NCBI RefSeq assembly: GCF_000378125.1
Contig: NZ_KB899242.1
Location: 868,001-932,000 of the forward strand
Source of the DNA: Rudaea cellulosilytica DSM 22992
Lineage (GTDB): Bacteria; Pseudomonadota; Gammaproteobacteria; Xanthomonadales; Rhodanobacteraceae
Reading direction: 5' to 3'
Length of the DNA: 64,000 nucleotides
Made by a program: the position numbers and the translations under genes. How positions within the stretch are numbered: the stretch's first letter is position 1; the number at the start of each line of letters is the position of its first letter. Positions 58,239 through 64,000 of this stretch are shown here, one piece after another. The notes beneath the pieces were generated by a model. The model made no database searches and was not told the origin of the DNA. It saw nothing but the letters and a program-made list of their open reading frames with translations.

Positions 58239-59270
58239 ATGTCAAAGACCAACAGACGAGAGTTTTTGCTTGAGAGCGTTCCTTTGATCGCCGCGCCATT
58301 GTTGATTTCTTTGTTTCCGGAAAAAGCCCTGGCCGGCCCCACGGTCCAGGGAGATTGGCGCTATTGCGGCAAATGCAGCTCGATGTTCTGGAACGGAACA
58401 ACGAACAAGGGACGTTGTTCGGCCGGCGGTGGCCATCAGGCACAGGGATACGATTTCGTTCTCCCCTACGGCACTCTCGCCGAGACACCGACGGCACAAG
58501 TCAGCTGGCGTTTCTGCGACAAGTGCTACGCGATGTTTTTCGACGGCTTCGCCGACAAGGGACGCTGTCCGGCCGGCGGTGGTCATCATGCCCAGGGATT
58601 CGTGTTCCGATTGCCGCACGACATCAATGCGGATGGCGGCAACCAGGGCAACTGGCGTTACTGTCAGAAATGCAAAGCCATGTTCTACGACGGCTTTCCG
58701 GGCAAGGGCAGTTGCCCGGCGGGTGGCGGCCATCAAGCGCAAGGCTATGCGTTCGTGCTTCCCCACGGCGCCGAGCCTTCTCGAAACGTGGCCGCGGACC
58801 TACACCTGCGGTCCGGGCTCAGCACGGACGGATGGGCGCCGATCAGCGGCTGGGTGGACATCGTGATGAAGCCGAACGGCGACTACGTGTTCTCCGGACA
58901 CGTGCATAACGCCGGCGCTGTGAACATCCGATACAGCCTGGCGGCGGTCGTGGCCACACCATCGGGGCAATCGTTCGGCTTCGGCATCAAAGGCCATCGC
59001 GTGGACGGCACCGAAACGGTGTTCGGGCGCAATCGCGACCACAACTGGAGTCAGGCCAAGAACGATCCGCGGATTGCCAGGAACTGGGACTCGGTCGCCC
59101 AGGGGACTCTCAGTTGGCGCCTGGCCGCCTCCGCGACGATCACTTCGACGATCGAAAAATTCATCGACGACACGGCCAGGGAAGCATTTCAAAAGTTGGC
59201 ACAACGAATGAATGCCTCGCCCGGCGGCCAGGCCGCGAAATTCTATATGAACCTGCTTTTGACATTGTAG
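58239..59270 (+). CDS. Tat-exported protein with three C-x2-C-x13-C-x5-H repeats
   Basis: The 343-residue protein begins with a twin-arginine signal (NRREFLLESVPLIAAPLL). Three ~50-residue repeats follow (~38-185), each with WR(Y/F)C-x2-C, then C-x5-H: spacing C-x2-C-x13-C-x5-H is identical in all three, a probable zinc or other metal site. Each ends AQG(Y/F)xFxLP. The second half (~190-343) is a beta-rich region plus C-terminal helix (EKFIDDTAREAFQKLAQRM). Tat export fits a protein that folds around metal before secretion. Function unknown. Confidence 0.85.
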   Translation: MSKTNRREFLLESVPLIAAPLLISLFPEKALAGPTVQGDWRYCGKCSSMFWNGTTNKGRCSAGGGHQAQGYDFVLPYGTLAETPTAQVSWRFCDKCYAMFFDGFADKGRCPAGGGHHAQGFVFRLPHDINADGGNQGNWRYCQKCKAMFYDGFPGKGSCPAGGGHQAQGYAFVLPHGAEPSRNVAADLHLRSGLSTDGWAPISGWVDIVMKPNGDYVFSGHVHNAGAVNIRYSLAAVVATPSGQSFGFGIKGHRVDGTETVFGRNRDHNWSQAKNDPRIARNWDSVAQGTLSWRLAASATITSTIEKFIDDTAREAFQKLAQRMNASPGGQAAKFYMNLLLTL

Positions 59271-59280
59271 GAGTGTGCTC

Positions 59281-59736
59281 ATGGATTCGTTGGCCCAAGT
59301 TCCCAGAAGAATGTTCATGCGTCGCGCCGTCACAGTCGCCTTCGCGCTGATCGGTTTCGCCCTGAATGCAAGCGCCGCCGAGCCGCAAAAATCGGAGGTG
59401 AAGCGGCGCCCCGATCTCGCCGACAGTGCGGCAGGCACCTACTTCGGCGACGTCATTTCCGATTCGCGCGGCGCTTCGCAATCCGGCGTAACGATCACGG
59501 TCGAGAGGACGGCACCGAACACCATCCGCGTGACGAGCAGTTATCCGCGACTGCCCGAGTTCACGACTCGGCTGACGCGCGCGATGCACACCATCCAGCA
59601 CAGCGGCAGCGACGCATCGATCGTGTTCCTGCTCGATCTGTCGAAAAGTCCCCATCATCTGGACGTGACCGTCGACGACGCATCGTGGTCCGGAGACAAG
59701 CAGCAAGACGCCAATCCGCCAGGAGACGAACAATGA
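59281..59736 (+). CDS. Small exported protein, unrecognised
   Basis: The 151-residue protein has a signal peptide (RRMFMRRAVTVAFALIGFALNASAAE), then a beta-rich domain (AGTYFGDVISDSRGASQSGVTITVERTAPNTIRVTSSYPRLPEF) and a hydrophilic tail. TAGGAG stands eight bases before ATG 59281. The stop overlaps the next start (ATGA), implying coupled expression. No recognisable motif; the N-terminal arginines could also suit Tat export. Confidence 0.8.
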   Translation: MDSLAQVPRRMFMRRAVTVAFALIGFALNASAAEPQKSEVKRRPDLADSAAGTYFGDVISDSRGASQSGVTITVERTAPNTIRVTSSYPRLPEFTTRLTRAMHTIQHSGSDASIVFLLDLSKSPHHLDVTVDDASWSGDKQQDANPPGDEQ

Positions 59737-60308
59737 CGACAAAGCTCATACGGTACGCCGCATCGCTCGCGACAGCGGCAGCGATGATGTTGCTGACGAC
59801 GCCAAGCCAGGCGCGGCATGAGCTCACCGTGGTCGGCGGTTCGGGCAACGCCTCGGCAAAAGCGCAATGTCCGTCGGGGCAGAAGCTCGTCGGCTTCTCG
59901 GGTCGCACGGGGCTATGGATCGACCAAATCCAGATGGTCTGCGCGCGCCCGGGTGCGCAGCCGGTCGCGATGGGCGCGCGCTACGGCGGCGCGGGCGGAG
60001 GCGCAAAAGATGGTTTCTGCCCACGCAACTGGGACATGACCAATCATGCCGCGCTGAACATGACGACGCGAGAAAGGCAAGTCGCCGCGATCAATTTTGA
60101 GTGTCGTTCGCGGGCGACGGGGGAAACGATGAGCATGTCGTTCGGCAACGCGGCCTATCTGGCGCGCTGCCCGGGAATCGGCGTCGGCAATTGTCCCTCC
60201 GACCCTTTCACTTTGCAGAACTGTCCGGCGGATGAAGTTCCGCTGGGCTTCAACGTGCGCTACGGCAAGGACGTCAATGCGATCGGTTTGATCTGCGGAC
60301 GGTTGTAG
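59733..60308 (+). CDS. Secreted cysteine-rich protein, unrecognised
   Basis: The 191-residue protein has a signal peptide (ends near SQARHE) and eight or so cysteines in the mature part, spaced as if for disulfides. LTVVGGSGNASAKAQCPSGQKLVGFSGRTGLWIDQIQMVC resembles the lectin-like fold seen in jacalin/VMO-type domains, but this is a weak impression. It overlaps the previous gene by four bases. A ribosome site AGGAGACG precedes the ATG. Confidence 0.8.
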   Translation: MTTKLIRYAASLATAAAMMLLTTPSQARHELTVVGGSGNASAKAQCPSGQKLVGFSGRTGLWIDQIQMVCARPGAQPVAMGARYGGAGGGAKDGFCPRNWDMTNHAALNMTTRERQVAAINFECRSRATGETMSMSFGNAAYLARCPGIGVGNCPSDPFTLQNCPADEVPLGFNVRYGKDVNAIGLICGRL

Positions 60309-60353
60309 CACGCGCTACTAGTCATGTCGAAATTCTGTTCGGGGAGACAAGCC

Positions 60354-61721
60354 ATGAAGCGATTCAATTCGTACCTGCTGGGTATCCTCGGCATTGCGCT
60401 GTGCGGTAGCGCACAGGCGGCAGAGCCCTACGGAAAAATCGGCGAGAAATACGCCGCTCTCGGCGGACACAACAGCGCGTTGGGTTTGCCGATCGGCGAC
60501 GAAGCGAATGCGCCGAACGGCGGCCGTTTTCACGACTTCAAGGGGGGATCCATTTACTGGCACCCGCAAATCGGACAAGCTTTTGCGGTGTGGGGCCTGA
60601 TCGGCGCCAAGTTCCATCAATTGGGCAATGCGCAATTCGGTTATCCGATCACCGACGAAAGCACGACCCCGGACAGGCGTGGCCGCTTCAACCACTTCCG
60701 TGTCATGCAATTGTCTGGCAAACCGGAGGTGTCGATCTATTGGACGCCGGAGACCGGCGCACATGAAATCCAGGGTCTGATTCGCGACGCGTGGGCGAAA
60801 AGCGGTTGGGAACGCGGCGAACTCGGCTATCCGACCAGCGACGAATTCCAGGACGGCGCATTCCGCCGCAGCAATTTCGAACACGGCTACATTCAGTGGT
60901 CGCAAAAATCCGGCGCGCGAATCGTCAAAGCGGGCGCGGCGATCACGGCCCAGGCGCCGCCGAAAACGTTCGGCACTCTGCTCGTCAACGGCATGGAAGT
61001 CTCGGTCAAAGGCCGCGTGCTCGCCGGGGACCCGCTGTTTCTCAGCGAGAATGCGGTCTGCAGTCAGTGGAATGCGCATCTGGGCGAACTCAATGCATGG
61101 GTGCAAGGCCAGGCGATTGCACGCATCAACGCACTTATCGCGACCAAGCTGCACAGAAATGACGTCGGTATGCGCACGACCGGCACGCATGTCAATTTCA
61201 GTGCTGCCTGCAGTTTCCGCGCGGAAGTCGCGACGGCGTGCCAGGACAGCATCACGCTGCGCCTCTTGCTGCCCGGCAATTCGTTCCAGGCCTACCTAAT
61301 GACGCCAGTAACCGCCAAGAACGGCGTGTTCGGCGACTCCGATCCGAAATTCATTGTGCGCGCCGACTTTGAAGTGACCACCGGCGTTCGCATTCCGACG
61401 ACGCCGGGCGGCGCGCTCGGACTCGGGCCCTCCAATATCCGCATCTTCAACGCCAAGCTCGAATCGCACAACGTGACCGCCGATTTCATCAAGGCGGCGG
61501 TCGAAATCGGTTCGCAATTCTTCACCGGCAAGGACATTCTGGATACGTTATTGCAAGACCGCATGTTCAAGTTCGATGCAATCGGCACCTCGCTCGGCAA
61601 ACTCTCGCCCGCGCTGCGTTCGATCCCGCCCAACTACCACATCGACGCCTGCCTGCGCAGCCCGGACGTGTTCCGGCTCGACGGCACCGATGTCGTAGAC
61701 CGCGGCCCGATCGTGCACTGA
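60354..61721 (+). CDS. Secreted LGFP-repeat protein
   Basis: The 455-residue protein has a signal peptide (YLLGILGIALCGSAQAAE) and at least three LGFP-type repeats in residues ~25-195 (IGEKYAALGGHNSALGLPIGDE, IGAKFHQLGNAQFGYPITDE, WERGELGYPTSDE). LGFP repeats are found in cell-surface and peptidoglycan-associated proteins. The remaining ~260 residues are unrecognised. GGGGAGAC precedes ATG 60354; an in-frame ATG 30 bases upstream lacks a signal peptide. It is the last of six exported genes. Confidence 0.87.
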   Translation: MKRFNSYLLGILGIALCGSAQAAEPYGKIGEKYAALGGHNSALGLPIGDEANAPNGGRFHDFKGGSIYWHPQIGQAFAVWGLIGAKFHQLGNAQFGYPITDESTTPDRRGRFNHFRVMQLSGKPEVSIYWTPETGAHEIQGLIRDAWAKSGWERGELGYPTSDEFQDGAFRRSNFEHGYIQWSQKSGARIVKAGAAITAQAPPKTFGTLLVNGMEVSVKGRVLAGDPLFLSENAVCSQWNAHLGELNAWVQGQAIARINALIATKLHRNDVGMRTTGTHVNFSAACSFRAEVATACQDSITLRLLLPGNSFQAYLMTPVTAKNGVFGDSDPKFIVRADFEVTTGVRIPTTPGGALGLGPSNIRIFNAKLESHNVTADFIKAAVEIGSQFFTGKDILDTLLQDRMFKFDAIGTSLGKLSPALRSIPPNYHIDACLRSPDVFRLDGTDVVDRGPIVH

Positions 61722-61789
61722 TCGCACGACTCCATCGTTGCGATGACGCAACGACCGCTCGGACCGGAAAAGCGCGGCAGCGCGATCGC

Positions 61790-61900
61790 CGCGGCCCCAG
61801 CGGCAGCGTCACGGTCTTCGACGATGCTGGCACGCTTGGCAGTGCGCCGCTGAGTGCCGCCACCGCGACACTTGCCAGCGCCAGCTTCGCTGGTCGGCAC
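61790..61900 (+). pseudogene. Relic of a bacterial Ig-like domain
   Basis: In the plus frame, GPSGSVTVFDDAGTLGSAP followed by LSAATATLASASFAGRHA reproduces the pattern of Ig-like repeats (GxVTFxDxxxxLGxxxLxxGxATLxTxxLxxGxH). It has no start and is surrounded by non-coding sequence, so it is a fragment of a decayed large adhesin- or enzyme-type gene. Confidence 0.55.
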
Positions 61901-61925
61901 GCATCGCATCACCACACAGTATTCA

Positions 61926-61955
61926 AGAGAGGGGCGCCACGAATCGAGCCTCTCT
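61926..61955 (-). terminator. Weak hairpin after the CocE-like hydrolase gene
   Basis: AGAGAGG / CCTCTCT forms a 7-bp stem with a 16-base loop just past the stop codon on the minus strand. There is no T-run, so it may be only an mRNA-stabilising hairpin. Confidence 0.3.
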
Positions 61956-61965
61956 CTCAGCCATG

Positions 61966-63891
61966 TCAATTCGCCGGCACGATCGGTAGTTCGATGTAGC
62001 TCGCATTCGCGCCGCCACGATAGACGCGCTGCGTCGCCTTGACGTAGTCGCCCGGCTTGGCGAAGAACATGTTCGGCACGAAGCTCTGTGGGTTGCGGTC
62101 GTAGAGCGGAAACCAGCTCGACTGCACCTGCACCATGATGCGATGGCCCGGCTCGAACACATGGTTCGCGGTCGGCAGGCCGAACTTGTATACCAGCGGC
62201 TGGTTCGCGGCGATCGCTTCGGGCTTTTCGAAGCTCGTGCGGTAGCGGCCGCGGAAGATGTCCATCGAAACGCCGAGTTCGTAGCCGCCCATTTCGGCGC
62301 GCGACGGCACCGTTTCGGGATAGACGTCGATCAGCTTCACGACCCAGTCGCTGTCGGTGCCGCTGGTCGAGGCGACAAGATGGACTTGCGGCGCACCGCC
62401 GATGTGCAGCGGCTGCTTGAGCGGCTCGCTGACCCAGGTCAGTACGTCGGGCCGGCCGTCGACGAAGCGTTGGTCGACGACGAGCCAGCGCGTCCATGCG
62501 TCGTGGTCGGCAAAGTGCACCGGGCGCGGCTGGTAAGGCACGGGCTTGGCCGGGTCGGAGACGTATTCGTCATAGGCATTCGCATCCGTCGTCGGAGCGT
62601 CGAACGACAAGCCTTGCTTCGCGGCGAGGTAAAGCGGCTTGGATTTCGCGTTGCAGCCCTCCGCACAGCTCAACGGCCACGAAGCGTAGCGGTCCCAGTG
62701 ATTTTCGCCGGTGTTGTAAATGTATACTGGCGGCGTGTCGACCTTCGCTGCGCCGTCGAGAAGATACTGGTCGAAGAACGGCTTGAGCACATCGCGGCGG
62801 AACTGCAGTGACGTATCGCCGTCCCATTGCAGGGAGCCTAGCGAAGTGCCGTCGTAGTTGACCTGGCTGTGCCGCCACGGACCCATGACGAGGAAATTCT
62901 TGTCGTTGTGCTCGTCCTTCGCTTCCATCGCCGGATAGCTGTGGATTGCGCCCCACATGTCCTCCTGGTCCCACAGGCCCTGCAGCCACATCGTCGGCAC
63001 CTTGAGCGGCGTGCTCGCCATCACCTTGTCCAGCGCCTGCCCGCTCCAGAATCCGTCATAGGCCGGATGCTCGCTGATCTTGCGCCAGAAGCCGAGCTGG
63101 TCGAGCCCCGCCGCACGCGCGAAATCGCCCGCCGAGCCGGCGCGCAGGAAATTGTCGTAGTCGTCGAAGCCGGCGCGGACGATCTTCTTGCCGTCACCGC
63201 GCGCCGTGGTTTGCCCTGAAATGTAGTCAAAATTGGTCTGTCGGAATGCGCCGTAGTGGAACCAGTCGTCGCCCATCCAACCGTCGACCATCGGGCTTTC
63301 CGGTGCGGCCACCTTGAGCGCCGGATGCGGATTGACCAGCGCCATGACGACGGTGAAGCCTTCGTATGACGAGCCGAGCATGCCGACCTTGCCGTTCGAC
63401 TCCTTGACGTTCTTCACCAGCCAGTCGATCGTGTCGTAAGCATCGGTGGAATGATCGACCTTGCTGTTGTTGAGCGGCCCGATCAGCGGCCGCGTCATCA
63501 CGTAGTCACCCTCGGAGCCGTGCTTGCCGCGCACGTCCTGGAACACGCGGATGTACTGACCGCCCTGCACGAATACCTCGTCGCCCTGCGGCAGCGATGC
63601 GAGCATGCCGCCACTGACCTCGCGCTCGGCGCGCTTGGCTGCGTTGTACGGCGTGCGTGTGAGGATCATCGGCGCGTTGTGCGCACCCTTCGGAATCATG
63701 ATGACCGTGTACAGCTTGGTCCCGTCGCGCATCGGAATCATCGCCACGCGCTTGACGTAGTCGTAGCTCTGCGTCGGCATCGTGAAGCTTTTCGGAATGT
63801 CGGGGGACAGCGGCGGCGTGTCGGCCTGCGTCGAAACGCTGCCGAAAAGAAACGGAAGCGCGGCCAGGCAAGCGGAGCGGATCGGACTCAT
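61966..63891 (-). CDS. Secreted CocE/NonD-family hydrolase (S15-type alpha/beta hydrolase)
   Basis: The 641-residue enzyme starts at ATG 63891 with a signal peptide (SACLAALPFLFGSVSTQA). The alpha/beta-hydrolase part has RDGTKLYTVIMIP, DVRGKHGSEGDY and the nucleophile motif GSSYEG (near residue 165). A C-terminal jelly-roll follows, ending with GHRIMVQVQSSWFPLYDRNP. This is the layout of cocaine-esterase and glutaryl-7-ACA-acylase-type enzymes, which hydrolyse esters or N-acyl amides, or act as X-prolyl dipeptidases. The natural substrate cannot be told. An upstream in-frame start would add a non-signal leader. Confidence 0.93.
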   Translation of the reverse strand: MSPIRSACLAALPFLFGSVSTQADTPPLSPDIPKSFTMPTQSYDYVKRVAMIPMRDGTKLYTVIMIPKGAHNAPMILTRTPYNAAKRAEREVSGGMLASLPQGDEVFVQGGQYIRVFQDVRGKHGSEGDYVMTRPLIGPLNNSKVDHSTDAYDTIDWLVKNVKESNGKVGMLGSSYEGFTVVMALVNPHPALKVAAPESPMVDGWMGDDWFHYGAFRQTNFDYISGQTTARGDGKKIVRAGFDDYDNFLRAGSAGDFARAAGLDQLGFWRKISEHPAYDGFWSGQALDKVMASTPLKVPTMWLQGLWDQEDMWGAIHSYPAMEAKDEHNDKNFLVMGPWRHSQVNYDGTSLGSLQWDGDTSLQFRRDVLKPFFDQYLLDGAAKVDTPPVYIYNTGENHWDRYASWPLSCAEGCNAKSKPLYLAAKQGLSFDAPTTDANAYDEYVSDPAKPVPYQPRPVHFADHDAWTRWLVVDQRFVDGRPDVLTWVSEPLKQPLHIGGAPQVHLVASTSGTDSDWVVKLIDVYPETVPSRAEMGGYELGVSMDIFRGRYRTSFEKPEAIAANQPLVYKFGLPTANHVFEPGHRIMVQVQSSWFPLYDRNPQSFVPNMFFAKPGDYVKATQRVYRGGANASYIELPIVPAN

Positions 63892-64000
63892 CACGGGGCC
63901 TCGTGCAGAAATGACACGCGATACTAAACGTGAACCAGCCACGCGCATAGCGCCAAAAGTCAGGTTCGGGGATGCGCCAAACGGCTAGGCCTCGGCCTGC

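Overview
The window reads as a high-GC gammaproteobacterial chromosome, most like the Xanthomonadales/Rhodanobacteraceae. This is inferred from the TonB-dependent receptor with secreted glycosidases, the secreted CocE-type hydrolase, the ECF sigma factor beside a Ser/Thr kinase, and gene texture; there is no rRNA gene to confirm it. I saw no tRNA, rRNA, CRISPR array or replication origin.

Layout. (1) 1-8223: a glycan-utilisation locus. It holds the end of a TonB-dependent receptor, then a GH20 beta-N-acetylhexosaminidase, a GH2 beta-mannosidase and a GH47 alpha-mannosidase, all with signal peptides. Together they fit removal of GlcNAc and mannose from N-glycan-like or mannan substrates. (2) 8308-9255: a DyP-type peroxidase. 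(3) 9371-19993: a Calvin-Benson-Bassham cluster. A divergent CbbR regulator faces cbbL-cbbS-cbbX (red-type RuBisCO with its activase), fructose-bisphosphatase, phosphoribulokinase, transketolase, phosphoglycolate phosphatase, class II aldolase and CbbY, closed by a strong terminator. GAPDH, PGK and ribulose-5-phosphate epimerase are not here. (4) About 20.06-51.7 kb: a lower-GC genomic island between the inward-facing terminators of cbbY and ssb. (5) 51764-63891: ssb, an ECF-like sigma factor, a membrane Ser/Thr kinase with a TPR-like region, six consecutive exported proteins of mostly unknown function, a decayed Ig-like gene fragment, and a CocE/NonD hydrolase.

The island has three parts. 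The left part carries a DUF2188 protein and a 2208-residue SpvB/FG-GAP/RHS toxin-like protein whose 3' end overlaps a 456-residue gene of unknown function. The middle is a defence region. A DUF4365 protein lies beside a DISARM-like operon ordered adenine-type methyltransferase, large DrmE-like protein, DrmA helicase, DrmB (DUF1998) and DrmC (phospholipase D). This pairs an adenine-type methylase with an apparent DrmE, so it fits neither canonical DISARM class. The right part has an XRE regulator divergent from an unknown gene plus a duplicated-domain SseB protein, a small DNA-binding-like gene, and a four-gene recombinase module. That module has three different tyrosine recombinases and a small coiled-coil protein, resembling Tn554 TnpABC and Gamma-Mobile-Trio modules, and probably moves the island.

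Best candidates for something new: the mixed-class DISARM operon, the XRE/unknown/double-SseB module, the RHS protein with its overlapping partner, and the six-gene exported cluster next to the kinase and sigma factor.
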